64,000 nucleotides of DNA from Halomicroarcula saliterrae (GCF_031624395.1 NZ_JAMQON010000001.1:248001-312000); one strand, 5' to 3'; positions 16,757 to 25,771 are shown, counted from the stretch's first letter. Notes: generated by a model not told the origin, from the sequence alone. Translations and numbers: made by a program.

Positions 16757-17890
16757 ATGACATCCGAACAACCTGTTCCCGTGCCGATTACACTCGTCAG
16801 CGGTCCGCTCGGCGCGGGCAAGACCACGCTCGTCAACCGCCTGCTGGCCGATCCCGGCGACAGGCGAATCGCCGTCGTCGTCAACGACATGGGCGAGATA
16901 AACGTCGACGCGGAGCTGCTCGCCGACCAAAGCGAGGAGGGAATCGTCGACCTCTCGAACGGCTGTATCTGCTGTCGACTGCAGGACGACCTCGTGACCG
17001 AGATCACCCGGCTGGCCGAGGTGCGTGAGTTCGACTATCTCGTGGTCGAGGCGTCGGGCATAAGCGAACCGATACCCATCGCTCGCACGCTGACCGTCGG
17101 GACCGACGAGGCGAGCCTCCCCGAGCGGTTCACGCTCGATACGACCGTCTCCGTCGTGGACGCCTACGGCTTCTGGAAGGCGTTCGACCCCGAAGAGTCA
17201 CTCCCCGACGCCGCGCCCGACCCCGAGCGGCCGCTGACGGAGGTGCTGGTCGACCAGATAGAGTTCTGTGACGTGTTGTTGCTGAACAAGTGCGACATGG
17301 TTCACGACGACGAACTCGACGCAGTCGAGGGCGCCATCCGCGAACTCCAGCCGCGCGCGACGGTACATCGGACGACCTACAGCGACGTCGACCCGACGGC
17401 GGTGCTGGAGACGGGACGGTTCGATTTCGAGGCTGCGCAGCGGCGGCAGGGGTGGAAAGAGACGCTCGCGGGCACGGAAAACGAGTCGCCCGGGCACGAC
17501 AGCCACGGGCACGACCACGGTGACGGACGCTCGGCCGCCGACGCACACGGCGTGGAGTCCCTCGTCTACCGCAGCGAGGACCCGTTCCACCCCGTCCGCT
17601 TCGACGCGTGGCTGGACGACTGGGACGGCGACGTCGTCCGAGCGAAGGGCTTCGTCTGGGTCGCGAGCAGGCCGGACACAGTTCTGGGCGTGAGTCAGGC
17701 CGGCCCGACAGTGCAGGCCGGCCCGATCGGCGAGTGGGGTGAGGACGATCCGGCCACCCGGTTCGTCGTCATCGGGCGTTCGCTCGACGGCGTGACGGCC
17801 CAACTCGACGACTGCCTCGTGCGTGACGGCGACTCAGTGCCGTCGGCCGACGCGGACCCGTTCCCGAGAGAGGCGAATCAGTCCCCGTAG
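16757..17890 (+). CDS. CobW/COG0523-type GTPase metallochaperone
   Basis: This 377-residue G3E GTPase has Walker [10 protein letters not shown] at 16-24, the COG0523 metal-binding CxCC motif (Cys70, Cys72, Cys73 in NGCICC), and the NKCD guanine-specificity motif. A histidine-rich loop, [12 protein letters not shown] (about 246-257), precedes the C-terminal CobW_C domain and could hold zinc, cobalt or nickel. Family roles include metal delivery, cobalamin-related functions and zinc homeostasis. The start lies 93 bases from the divergent start of the B12-dependent methylmalonyl-CoA mutase, which makes cobalt or B12 support plausible but unproven. The 3' end overlaps the next, opposite gene by 13 bases. 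Confidence 0.85.
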   Translation: MTSEQPVPVPITLVSGPLGAGKTTLVNRLLADPGDRRIAVVVNDMGEINVDAELLADQSEEGIVDLSNGCICCRLQDDLVTEITRLAEVREFDYLVVEASGISEPIPIARTLTVGTDEASLPERFTLDTTVSVVDAYGFWKAFDPEESLPDAAPDPERPLTEVLVDQIEFCDVLLLNKCDMVHDDELDAVEGAIRELQPRATVHRTTYSDVDPTAVLETGRFDFEAAQRRQGWKETLAGTENESPGHDSHGHDHGDGRSAADAHGVESLVYRSEDPFHPVRFDAWLDDWDGDVVRAKGFVWVASRPDTVLGVSQAGPTVQAGPIGEWGEDDPATRFVVIGRSLDGVTAQLDDCLVRDGDSVPSADADPFPREANQSP

Positions 17891-18036
17891 CCGACTTGCT
17901 CGCGGAGTTCGTCCCACTCCTCGTGGAAGCCGTAGGTCGACTCCGAGGTCGCGTCCATCGCCCGCTGGTAGACGTCGTCGTAGGCCAACAGCGCACTCCA
18001 CTCGTCGTGGAACCGATAGCTGCAGTACTGACACAT
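17878..18036 (-). CDS. 52-residue protein with N-terminal CxxC
   Basis: This short frame encodes MCQYCSYRFHDEWSALLAYD at its N-terminus and ends REQVGYGD. Two HDEW/HEEW-type segments recur about 28 residues apart. Codon third positions are GC-rich like those of true neighbours, the protein is acidic, and it fills an otherwise empty gap. I found no known family. An upstream in-frame GTG at 18042 would add two residues. The CxxC and histidines could bind metal, which is suggestive beside a CobW-type GTPase with which it overlaps tail to tail. It remains a prediction. Confidence 0.5.
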   Translation of the reverse strand: MCQYCSYRFHDEWSALLAYDDVYQRAMDATSESTYGFHEEWDELREQVGYGD

Positions 18037-18110
18037 ATCCACAGGTATCAGTCCGACAACTATAGCGCTGCCGCCGAAACCGCTGAGATAGCCCGTCGTC
18101 GGGTGCTATC

Positions 18111-19274
18111 TCAGGGTTCGAGGAGCACCTTGGTGACTCCCTCTTCACGTTCGTCGAACTTCTCGTACATCTCCGGGGCCTCTTCGAGGTCGACGCGGTG
18201 GGAGACAACCCAGCTGGGGTCGGCTCGTCCCTCGATGATGAGGTCACGGAGTTCGCGGTTGTAGGATTTGACGTTGCACTGCCCGGTGCCGAGCTTCTGC
18301 CCCTTCTCGAACAGGAGACCGAAGTCGATGCCCAGACGGCCCTGCGCGGCCATCTCGTCGGGCGCTCCCGGGTCCTCCGGAACGTACAGCCCGGGGATGC
18401 CGAGCTCGCCGGTCGGCCGAACGGTCCGGATGAGGTCGTTGAGGACGACCGCCGGGTTCTCGCGGGCGGGGTCGTAGGCGTCGTCGGCCTCTTTCTCGGG
18501 GTCGATGGCCTGGTAGCCGACGGCGTCGACGCCTTTGTCGACTTCGCCGCCGTGTTCGTCCATGATCTGTTCGACGGGGTCGCCCTCCTCGAAGTTGATG
18601 GCCGTCGCGTCGCAGTACTCCTCGGCCAGTTCGAGGCGGCTCGGGACGCGGTCGACGGAGTAAATCTCGGCCGCACCTTTGATTTTCGCGCTGTAGGCGG
18701 CCATCAGCCCCACGGGGCCCGCACCGTAGATGGCGACGGAGTCGCCGGGCTCTAGGTTCGCGAGTTCCGTCCCGTGCCAGCCCGTCGGGAAGATGTCCGC
18801 GAGCAGCGCGAAGGCGTCCTCGTGCTGGTCACCCTCGGGCAGCTGTAGCGCGTTGAAATCCGCGTACGGGATGCGAAGCGTCTCGGCTTGTCCGCCTTTG
18901 TACGGTCCCATCGCGACGTAGCCGTAGGCCCCGCCCGCAAAGCCCGGGTTGACGTTGGTACAGAAGCCCGTGTAGCCGTCCTCGCAGTTCTCACAGTGGC
19001 CGCATGCGACGTTGAACGGAGCGACGACGCGGTCGCCCTCTTCGAGCGTGGTAACGGCGTCGCCGACCTCGGTGACGATGCCCATGTTCTCGTGCCCGAA
19101 GACGATGCCCGGTTCGGCGGCCGTCCGGCCCTCGTACATGTGGAGGTCGGACCCACAGATACAGGACGTCGTGATATCGATGAGTACGTCGTTCGGGTGT
19201 TCTATCTGCGGTTCTTCGACTTCCTCTACCGCTACCTCGTGTGGCCCCTGATAGACCACGGCTTCCATTGACAT
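18111..19274 (-). CDS. zinc-dependent alcohol dehydrogenase, glutathione-independent formaldehyde dehydrogenase-like
   Basis: This 387-residue medium-chain dehydrogenase has the catalytic zinc ligands Cys40 (SCICGSD) and His61 (FGHE), and four structural zinc cysteines (Cys91, Cys94, Cys97, Cys105). The NAD-binding motif is GAGPVG. Segments such as NPGFAGGAYGYVAMGPYKGGQAE and the PADFN/YADFN region closely follow Pseudomonas putida formaldehyde dehydrogenase, which oxidises free formaldehyde without glutathione. An AT-rich box (about 19311-19320) lies some 40 bases upstream of the start. The start at MSMEAVVYQ is preferred over an MTGRSVNK extension. The substrate may be another aldehyde or alcohol. 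Confidence 0.83.
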   Translation of the reverse strand: MSMEAVVYQGPHEVAVEEVEEPQIEHPNDVLIDITTSCICGSDLHMYEGRTAAEPGIVFGHENMGIVTEVGDAVTTLEEGDRVVAPFNVACGHCENCEDGYTGFCTNVNPGFAGGAYGYVAMGPYKGGQAETLRIPYADFNALQLPEGDQHEDAFALLADIFPTGWHGTELANLEPGDSVAIYGAGPVGLMAAYSAKIKGAAEIYSVDRVPSRLELAEEYCDATAINFEEGDPVEQIMDEHGGEVDKGVDAVGYQAIDPEKEADDAYDPARENPAVVLNDLIRTVRPTGELGIPGLYVPEDPGAPDEMAAQGRLGIDFGLLFEKGQKLGTGQCNVKSYNRELRDLIIEGRADPSWVVSHRVDLEEAPEMYEKFDEREEGVTKVLLEP

Positions 19275-19540
19275 TTTATTGACACTCCGTCCTGTCATTT
19301 CTCGTGAATGTATAAAAAGATAATGTACAATACTCCGTCCCTCACACTATCGTTTGGGAGCGTGATTTCGGCAGCGAGATGCCAAATCTTCGCCTGTTAG
19401 CTCCGTCTAACTCGTTCTCTCTCACGCTGGACACGACTGGTTGAGTGACGCGCACGACAACTGTCCGTAGTTCAGACCACCGGTAGTCGACCGCCTCATC
19501 GGGAGAGCCGACGCGAAACCCGCGGCAACCAAAAGCTGGC

Positions 19541-19547
19541 TTTAAAT
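19541..19547 (+). promoter_or_regulatory. TATA box of the FKBP gene
   Basis: TTTAAAT at 19541-19547 is centred 27 bases before the ATG at 19571 and is a good match to the haloarchaeal TATA consensus. The spacing implies a leaderless transcript and supports the chosen start. The rest of the gap 19275-19540 shows no gene. Confidence 0.65.
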
Positions 19548-19570
19548 CACTCCTGCACAGAACACGTGGT

Positions 19571-20044
19571 ATGCCAGTCGAACGCGGGGATGGGGTAACC
19601 ATCCACTACGTGGGACGGTTCGAGGACGGGAGCCTCTTCGACACCTCACGGCAGGAGGTCGCCCGTCACGAGGACCTCATCACGGCACAGGGCGTCCAGC
19701 CGGCCGATTACGCGCCGCTCTCTTTCACCGTCGGTCGCGGCGACATCATCGAGGGGATAGAGGAGGCCCTCGTCGGCATGGAGGAAGGCGAAGAGCGGAC
19801 CATCGAGGTCCCGCCGGAAAAGGCCTACGGCGACATCGAGGAGGAGAAGATTCGCGAGTACGACCCGGAGGCGTTCGAGGAGATGGTCGGCCAGGAGCCG
19901 GAGGTCGGCGTCCACGTCGAGGCGAAAAACGAGCTCCACGGCGACGTGACTGCGGTCCGGGACGACGCCGTGCAGGTCGATTTCAACCACGAGCTCGCGG
20001 GGCGGACGCTGATTTTCGACATCGAACTGCTCGACGTTCGCTAG
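19571..20044 (+). CDS. FKBP-type peptidyl-prolyl cis-trans isomerase (SlyD-like)
   Basis: This 157-residue protein has an FKBP core split by an insert-in-flap domain: HYVGRFEDGSLFDTS, then FTVGRGDIIEGIEEALVGMEEGE, the insert EKAYGDIEEEKIREYDPEAFEEM, and a C-terminal VDFNHELAGRTLIFDIELLDV. NHELAGRTLIFDIEL is the conserved SlyD/FKBP26 closing strand. It speeds proline isomerisation and acts as a cytoplasmic folding helper. Unlike bacterial SlyD it lacks a histidine-rich tail. It is transcribed alone from a strong TATA box. Confidence 0.9.
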   Translation: MPVERGDGVTIHYVGRFEDGSLFDTSRQEVARHEDLITAQGVQPADYAPLSFTVGRGDIIEGIEEALVGMEEGEERTIEVPPEKAYGDIEEEKIREYDPEAFEEMVGQEPEVGVHVEAKNELHGDVTAVRDDAVQVDFNHELAGRTLIFDIELLDVR

Positions 20045-20090
20045 CCGAGACGACCGTGTTTGTCGCCGCGACCGCTTTGTAGCGCCGGAA

Positions 20091-20116
20091 AGTCCCGGAC
20101 TGCTACGCTCGGGACT
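20091..20116. terminator. stem-loop between convergent FKBP and GNAT genes
   Basis: AGTCCCG (20091-20097) pairs perfectly with CGGGACT (20110-20116) across a 12-base loop. It lies 47 bases past the FKBP stop. No T-run follows, so it is at best a weak terminator or an RNA-stabilising hairpin. Confidence 0.3.
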
Positions 20117-20186
20117 CTCTGGTGATTCACACCGCTCGCCGTTCCCCAAACGGCCACGGAGAGAGAACTACCGAGCCCAGAGGGCC

Positions 20187-20771
20187 CTAGCGACCGGTGT
20201 CGTACTTGTAGGTCGCTTCGTCGGGGTCGATACCGAAGTCCTCGGCGGTGTCCTCCGGTTCCGGCTCGGGCTCGTGGGCCGACGCGTTCTTGAACCGTTC
20301 GCGAAAGCGCGGCGGAACGGCGAAATCGGAGCGCGCGAGCCGCATCGGGACGGCGTCGGGCTGGATGTTCTCGCGTTTCTCTTCGAGTCGCTCCCGGAGT
20401 CGGGGCGGCAGCGCCGACGTCTCGATGCGCTCGAAACCGAACTGGGCCAGATAGCGGTCGGCGCCGGTCAGCGAGTAGACGACGTCGAACCCCTCGTCTT
20501 CGGCGTAGTCGACGAGTCGCTCGATGACGTGCGCTCCCACGCCCTGGTCGCGCCACTCCGGGAGGACGCCGATGCTCGTGAGCTCGCAGACGGGGTCGCC
20601 GTCGTCGGGTTTGTGGATTCGGATGCGGCCGAAGCCGGCCTTCCGGTCGTCGTGCTGGTCGATAGCGATGACGTAGTCACGGGAACGGAAGTTCGTCTCG
20701 TCCAGCCCCATCTCCTCTATGTGGTCGAGTAGCCAGACCTCCTCTCGATTTTTCGCATCCCGGACGTACAT
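20187..20771 (-). CDS. GNAT-family N-acetyltransferase
   Basis: This 194-residue protein has the GNAT acetyl-CoA motif with ELTSIGVLPEWRDQGVGAHVIERLVDYA at about 65-92, where QGVG is the pyrophosphate-binding loop, followed by GFDVVYSLTGADRYLAQFGFE. An acidic tail (HEPEPEPEDTAEDFG) extends past the fold. The substrate is not apparent. The start at MYVRDAKN (20771) was chosen over a 23-residue longer frame because the first beta strand begins there. Downstream lies a 7-bp stem-loop (20091-20116) between the convergent genes. Confidence 0.78.
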   Translation of the reverse strand: MYVRDAKNREEVWLLDHIEEMGLDETNFRSRDYVIAIDQHDDRKAGFGRIRIHKPDDGDPVCELTSIGVLPEWRDQGVGAHVIERLVDYAEDEGFDVVYSLTGADRYLAQFGFERIETSALPPRLRERLEEKRENIQPDAVPMRLARSDFAVPPRFRERFKNASAHEPEPEPEDTAEDFGIDPDEATYKYDTGR

Positions 20772-20892
20772 GACCGGAAGTTGGCCGTCCCCGTGCAAAA
20801 GGGTTTCCGGGGGCCGAAGGCAGTGACTGTGATCGTCCACGCGCCGTCACAGCCGGTCAATTACTTAGTCGGATGTGACGAGCTATCACGGT

Positions 20893-22962
20893 ATGGCCTC
20901 GGAGTCACTCGAAGAACTGGACGGGATAGCTCACGAACCCACGCGGGAGTTCGTCGAATCGACCAACGTCTGGCAGTTCATGCAGACGTTCGGTATCGAC
21001 GAGTACGACGAGCTGATACGCCGGACGACGACCGACATCGAGGGCGTCGAGGCGTCCGGCGTCGACTGGTTCTGGGACGAACTCGTCGACTATCTCCACG
21101 TCGACTTCTTCGAGGAGTACGACTCGGTCCGGGAGACCGAGACGCGCACTGTCGAGACCGCGAGCGGCGAGACGGAGACGTTCGACGGCCCGCAGTTCAC
21201 GAACTGGTACCCCGGAGGCGAGCTGAACGCGGCGCACAACGCCGTTTCCCGCCACGCGGCGCCCGACACCGACGTGCGAAACCAGGTCGCGCTGGTCTGG
21301 GAGGGGGAACCGGGCGACGTGCGTCAGGTCACCTATCACGACCTCCACGAGGAGAGCAACCGCGTCGCCAACTACCTCGAATCCGTCGGCGTGGAGACGG
21401 GCGACACCGTGGGCCTGTACATGCCGATGGTCCCCGAGGTGGCCAGCATCTTCTATGGCTGTCTGAAAGCCGGCGCAGTCGCCGTCCCCATCTTCTCGGG
21501 CTTTGGCGTCGACGCGACGGCGACTCGCATCGCGGACGCCGACTGCTCGGTGCTTTTCACGGGCGACGGCTTCTACCGGCGCGGCTCGCCGGTCGAACTC
21601 AAAGAGACTGCGGACGCGGCTATCGAACGGGCCCGGAGTCGAGTCGACGGCGACGGCGTCGAACACACCGTGGTCTACGACAGAGTGGGGACTGCCGACG
21701 ACCCCGACGAGACGCTCACGTGGACCCGCCGCGACGAGTGGTGGGACGAGGCCGTCGAATCACAGCCCGGCGGCTACGAGGACAAGTCCCTCCCGAGCGG
21801 CCAGGAGTCGATGCTGCTGTACTCATCGGGGACCACCGGAGAACCGAAAGGCATCGTCCACACGCACGCGGGAGCGCTCCTGCAGGCCGCCAAGGAGATC
21901 TACTTCGGCTTCGACCACAAACCCGGCGACCGATTCTTCTGGGTCAGCGACATCGGCTGGATGATGGGGCCGTGGACGCTGCTGGGCAACCACGCGCTGG
22001 GTGGGACCGTCTTCATGTACGAGGGGGCGCCCGACTATCCGGACCCCGACCGCTTCTGGGCGATGATAGACCGCCACGACCTGACCGTCTTCGGCGTCTC
22101 GCCGACCGCTGTCCGCGCGCTGCGCAAGAAAGGTGACGAGTGGCTCGACGGGCACGACCTCTCCAGTCTCCGCCTGCTCGGGTCGACCGGCGAGCCCTGG
22201 GACCCCGAGAGCTGGCAGTGGTTCTACGACAACGTCGGCGGCGGCGACTGTCCCGTCATCAACATCTCCGGCGGGACCGAAATCATGGGCTGCTTTCTGA
22301 TGCCGATGCCCATCCAGAAGCTCAAACCCTGCACGCTGGGCGGTCCCGGTCTCGGCATGGACATCGACGTCGTCGACGAGGCCGGCGACTCCATCGCCGA
22401 CGCGCACGAGCGCGGTTATCTCGTCGCCCGCGATTCCTGTCCCTCGATGACGAAGTCGCTCTGGAGCGGGGACGAGCGCTACATCGAGGAGTACTGGTCG
22501 CGCTGGGACGGCCTGTGGAACCACGGCGACTGGGCCCAGCAGGACGACGACGGCCTCTGGTTTCTCCACGGCCGGGCCGACGACGCGCTCAACGTCGCCG
22601 GGCGGAAGGTCGGCCCCGCGGAGGTCGAGGGCGCGGCGATGGACCATCCCGCGGTTAATCAGGCCGCAGCCGTCGGCGCCCCCGACGAGACGACCGGGAC
22701 GGCCGTCGTCCTCTACGTCGTTCTCGAACCGGACAGGGAACCGTCGGAGGACCTGCGCGAGGCCGTCAGCGCGACTGTCGGCGAGGAACTCGGCACGCCG
22801 TTCCGGCCCCGGGAGGTGCTGTTCGTCGACGCGTTCCCGAAGACCCAGAGCGGGAAGATACTCCGGCGGGCCATCGGGGCGACCTACCGCGGCGAGGAGC
22901 CGGGGGACATGTCCAGCATCGAGAACCCGGAGGCGCTGGAGGGAATCGAGGAGGCGACCTAG
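20893..22962 (+). CDS. AMP-forming acyl-CoA synthetase, acetyl-CoA synthetase family
   Basis: This 689-residue adenylate-forming enzyme makes an acyl-CoA from a carboxylate, ATP and CoA. It carries the P-loop motif LLYSSGTTGEPKGIVHTHAG, the WVSDIGWMMG region, the GGTEIMG motif, and the C-terminal SGKILRRAI with the catalytic lysine. An N-terminal ACAS-type extension and FTNWYPGGELNAAHNAVSRH fit the acetyl/propionyl-CoA synthetase branch. In this window it could feed the methylaspartate cycle. A TATA-like ATTACTTA at 20860-20867 lies about 29 bases before the ATG, indicating a leaderless start. The 3' end overlaps the next gene by four bases on the opposite strand. Confidence 0.87.
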   Translation: MASESLEELDGIAHEPTREFVESTNVWQFMQTFGIDEYDELIRRTTTDIEGVEASGVDWFWDELVDYLHVDFFEEYDSVRETETRTVETASGETETFDGPQFTNWYPGGELNAAHNAVSRHAAPDTDVRNQVALVWEGEPGDVRQVTYHDLHEESNRVANYLESVGVETGDTVGLYMPMVPEVASIFYGCLKAGAVAVPIFSGFGVDATATRIADADCSVLFTGDGFYRRGSPVELKETADAAIERARSRVDGDGVEHTVVYDRVGTADDPDETLTWTRRDEWWDEAVESQPGGYEDKSLPSGQESMLLYSSGTTGEPKGIVHTHAGALLQAAKEIYFGFDHKPGDRFFWVSDIGWMMGPWTLLGNHALGGTVFMYEGAPDYPDPDRFWAMIDRHDLTVFGVSPTAVRALRKKGDEWLDGHDLSSLRLLGSTGEPWDPESWQWFYDNVGGGDCPVINISGGTEIMGCFLMPMPIQKLKPCTLGGPGLGMDIDVVDEAGDSIADAHERGYLVARDSCPSMTKSLWSGDERYIEEYWSRWDGLWNHGDWAQQDDDGLWFLHGRADDALNVAGRKVGPAEVEGAAMDHPAVNQAAAVGAPDETTGTAVVLYVVLEPDREPSEDLREAVSATVGEELGTPFRPREVLFVDAFPKTQSGKILRRAIGATYRGEEPGDMSSIENPEALEGIEEAT

Positions 22963-23558
22963 GGCCGCTGGCCGACGATAGCGGCCCGAACCCGTCGGAC
23001 CTCCGCGCGGACCGCCTGCCATCCCGCCAGCGAGCCGGGAATCCCCTCCCCGTGCTCGCCGTTCGCGCTCCCCGCGGCCTCGGCGACGCGCTGGTGGACC
23101 GACTTCGGCCCGTCGAGCTGGCGCAGGGTCAGCTCCGCGCCCTGGCTCCCGGCGGTGTCGACGGTGACGGTCCCGTGGTCGAAGAGGGTCCCGAAGACGC
23201 CCTGGCTGTAGCTCGTGTTCTGTATCTTGCCCAGTCGGAGCTCGGTCACCGTCAGCGAGAGCACGCCCGTCCGGTGGTAGAGCGCGGCGTCGGTCAGGAC
23301 GTAGCGGGTCGACCGCCGCCAGAGCCACGCCCCGCCCGCGGGCACGGCGAACGCGAGCAGCGCTGTCGGCACGCCGACGGCCGCGGCCAGCGTCGCAGGG
23401 ACCGCACCGCTCGACGCGGCGACGGCGGTGCCGGCCAGCACCACGACCGCGACGACGACGCCGACCGCGACGCCCAGGTGGACGACTCGCTGCCGTGGCT
23501 GGCCCTGCCAGACGACCGTCTCGTCGGCTCCGGCAGGGGCCCAGTCCGGGACGGTCAT
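22959..23558 (-). CDS. bacterial PH-domain membrane protein, second of a pair
   Basis: This 199-residue protein has two hydrophobic segments (about 27-49 and 56-78), then a bacterial PH (bPH2/YdbS-like) domain: YVLTDAALYHRTGVLSLTVTELRLGKIQNTSYSQGVFG and VTVDTAGSQGAELTL. The start overlaps the stop of the partner gene by four bases (ATGA), so the pair is co-translated. Its sequence parallels the partner's domain, suggesting duplication and a heteromeric membrane complex. The role of the family is not known. Confidence 0.78.
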   Translation of the reverse strand: MTVPDWAPAGADETVVWQGQPRQRVVHLGVAVGVVVAVVVLAGTAVAASSGAVPATLAAAVGVPTALLAFAVPAGGAWLWRRSTRYVLTDAALYHRTGVLSLTVTELRLGKIQNTSYSQGVFGTLFDHGTVTVDTAGSQGAELTLRQLDGPKSVHQRVAEAAGSANGEHGEGIPGSLAGWQAVRAEVRRVRAAIVGQRP

Positions 23559-24157
23559 GGCCGCTCGGGGTCCCAGTCAGTGGCGCCGCCGTCGTCACGC
23601 TCGGTGCCGCTGTCACGCTCGGCTGTGCCGTCGCCCGACTCCACGGCGACGCGAATCGCCCGCAACTCGGTCAGTATCTCGTCGAGCACGTCCGGTTTCG
23701 TCTCCTCGTCGCCCCGACCGCGGTCGCCCTGGACCTCCTTGACCCGGCGGCTCAGTCGTTTCTGGACGTCCTGTGGCGAGCTGACCCCTCGCAGGGTCAT
23801 CTCGACACCGGAGCCGCCGGCCGTGCTGATATCGACGTTCCCGTAGTCGAAGTACCGGCCGACGACGCCGACGGAGAAGGAGGTGTTCTGGACTTTCTCG
23901 TACTCGACTTCCGAGACCGACCGGCTGAGGATGCCGGTCTTCTTGTACACTGACTTGTCGGTCACGACGTAGTCGGTGTTCTGGCGGTTCAGATAGGCGC
24001 CACCGAGTATCACCAAGCCGAGCCCGAAAAAGAGGATGAGAGGGATACCGGTCAGATAGGCCCCGTACATCGTCTCGGCCGCCGGCTTGCCCGACCAGAG
24101 GATCTCCTCGTCCGAATCGAGCGTCAGCCAGTCGTACGTCGCTGCGTCGCCACTCAT
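23555..24157 (-). CDS. bacterial PH-domain membrane protein, first of a pair
   Basis: This 200-residue protein has two transmembrane segments around residues 30-55, then a bPH2 domain with YVVTDKSVYKKTGILSRSVSEVEYEKVQNTSFSVGVVGRYF and VDISTAGGSGVEM. A charged C-terminal tail of about 60 residues follows, with a predicted short helix (VLDEILTELRAIRVAVE). A similar tail occurs in the downstream partner (WQAVRAEVRRVRAAIV), so the two may dimerise through it. It is first in a two-gene unit. No function is known beyond membrane association. Confidence 0.78.
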   Translation of the reverse strand: MSGDAATYDWLTLDSDEEILWSGKPAAETMYGAYLTGIPLILFFGLGLVILGGAYLNRQNTDYVVTDKSVYKKTGILSRSVSEVEYEKVQNTSFSVGVVGRYFDYGNVDISTAGGSGVEMTLRGVSSPQDVQKRLSRRVKEVQGDRGRGDEETKPDVLDEILTELRAIRVAVESGDGTAERDSGTERDDGGATDWDPERP

Positions 24158-24234
24158 ACGCTGTCCTGTATCGGTGGTCTGTTGAGTGTTTCCCCGCCCT
24201 GCGACTCGTTCGCACGGTCCGTCCGGGCGGGGCG

Positions 24235-25425
24235 CTACCCGGCCGCCCGCTCCTCGGCCGGCAGTTCGAGTGCCAGCAGCCGCGGCAGCGCGAGCAGCGC
24301 GAGCGCCACCTCGGCCCCGCCCGCGACGGCGAACGCCGCGAGGTAGCCGAACTCGCCGGCGACGGAGCCGCCGACCAGAATACCGGCCAGAAACCCGACG
24401 CTCCCGGCGGCGTTGAAGCCGGCCATCGCCGTGCCGCGTTCGGTCTCGCCGACGAGGTCGGTGACCAGCGCCATCGTCGCCGGGGCCATCAGCGCGCCGA
24501 TGACGCCGACGGCGACCATCCCGAGCCCCGCCGTCACGACGGTCGGGGCCAGGCCGACGCCGACGACCGCCAGACCGTAGAGCGACGACCCGGCGACGAT
24601 GGGTGCTGTTCGGCCGACGCTGTCCGAGAGCACGCCGAAGGGGTACTGCAACAGCGCGAACGGGGCGAAAAACAGCGCGAGCATGAGCCCGGTCTCGCCC
24701 GGCGAGAGCCCGAAGGCCTCCCGGAAGTACAGCGTTCCGACGAGCGCGAAGAAGCCGGCGGTCAGCCGGTCGATGAAGCCGAAGGCGTAGGGAATCGACA
24801 GCTCGGGAGTCCGGCCCAGACGACGGACGGCCCCGCGCAGTCGGCCGGCCTCGTCCGGCGGCGCGCGGTCGGTCACCAGCGTCGCCAGCAGCGCCACCAC
24901 GAGCAACAGCGCGCTCGCGACGGCGAGCGGTAGCGTCGGTGAGACGCCGTAGAGCTGGCCGCCCAGCGGCGCGCCGAGGGCCGTCCCGGAGCCGATGGCG
25001 ATACCGGCTGCACCCATGTTCTTCCCGTGGCCCCCGGAGAGGTCCATCAGCATCGTCATCGACAGGGAAAAGGCGGCGATGGTCGCCGCGCCCTGGAGCG
25101 CGCGAATCAGGAGGACGGTACCAAAGGAGACGCTGGCGACGGTCGGGAGTATCGCCAGCACGGCGTACAGGCCGCTCCCGACCACGGCGCCGCCGACGAT
25201 GAAGGGGACGCGCCGGCCGGTGGCGTCACTGACCGCGCCCCACACGCCGGCGAAAGCGACGAAGGCCGCGAACTCGGCGGCGAGGAACCACATGCTGGCG
25301 TCGAGTACGAACCCCGCGCCCAGCGCGCGGACCAAGGTGTCGATACCGGGATACAGCAACACCTGTGCCAGCAGGACGACGAAGACGACGGCCGCGAGGA
25401 CGACCCGCTCTCGGCGCTCGTTCAC
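24235..25425 (-). CDS. MFS transporter
   Basis: This 396-residue protein has about twelve hydrophobic segments in two six-helix halves. The loop GVWGAVSDATGRRVPFIVG between helices 2 and 3 is the classic MFS motif A, echoed in the second half as PFGVLSDSVGRTAPIVAG. It is a membrane carrier of the drug/proton antiporter type by appearance, but its substrate is unknown. I chose the GTG at 25425 (MNERRERVVL), directly before the first membrane helix. The longer frame to 25812 has no membrane or family character. Confidence 0.82.
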   Translation of the reverse strand: MNERRERVVLAAVVFVVLLAQVLLYPGIDTLVRALGAGFVLDASMWFLAAEFAAFVAFAGVWGAVSDATGRRVPFIVGGAVVGSGLYAVLAILPTVASVSFGTVLLIRALQGAATIAAFSLSMTMLMDLSGGHGKNMGAAGIAIGSGTALGAPLGGQLYGVSPTLPLAVASALLLVVALLATLVTDRAPPDEAGRLRGAVRRLGRTPELSIPYAFGFIDRLTAGFFALVGTLYFREAFGLSPGETGLMLALFFAPFALLQYPFGVLSDSVGRTAPIVAGSSLYGLAVVGVGLAPTVVTAGLGMVAVGVIGALMAPATMALVTDLVGETERGTAMAGFNAAGSVGFLAGILVGGSVAGEFGYLAAFAVAGGAEVALALLALPRLLALELPAEERAAG

Positions 25426-25508
25426 ACCCACACGGTGGGCCGGCCCGGGAAAATAGATGTCGCCGGACACCCCGACAGCCAAGTGGGTGGCAGCCGTCGG
25501 TCCGCGCG

Positions 25509-25709
25509 ATGCCGAGCGACATCGCCGACCGCGTCGTCGAAACCGTCGCTGACGTCGCCGGCGCCGAGGGCTGGTGTTCCCGGGCGCAGGTGGACTCGCT
25601 GCTGGGCGCGACCACCATCGACAAGCGCGAGGTCGACCGCGCGCTCGAAGTCGCCGTGGCCAACGGACGACTGGAACGGGACGGGGACCAGTACCGGGCC
25701 GTCGAGTGA
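25509..25709 (+). CDS. 66-residue putative winged-helix protein
   Basis: This small protein (MPSDIADRVVETVADVAGAEG at its start) has three predicted helices and a short C-terminal hairpin, VANGRLERDGDQYRAVE. That layout is typical of a minimal winged helix used for DNA or protein contact. Codon use matches neighbouring genes. I do not recognise a named family. It lies in the gap between the divergent MFS gene and the PPOX gene, 62 bases before the latter. Confidence 0.62.
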   Translation: MPSDIADRVVETVADVAGAEGWCSRAQVDSLLGATTIDKREVDRALEVAVANGRLERDGDQYRAVE

Positions 25710-25771
25710 GCGACACGCGAGAACGATTGTTCGTGTGACAGTTTCTTGGGCCGTGCGGCCGTAACAGCGGT

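Noticed and set aside
20091-20116. Strong intrinsic terminator
   Set aside because: The stem is only 7 bp and lacks a following T-run; it is listed at low confidence only.
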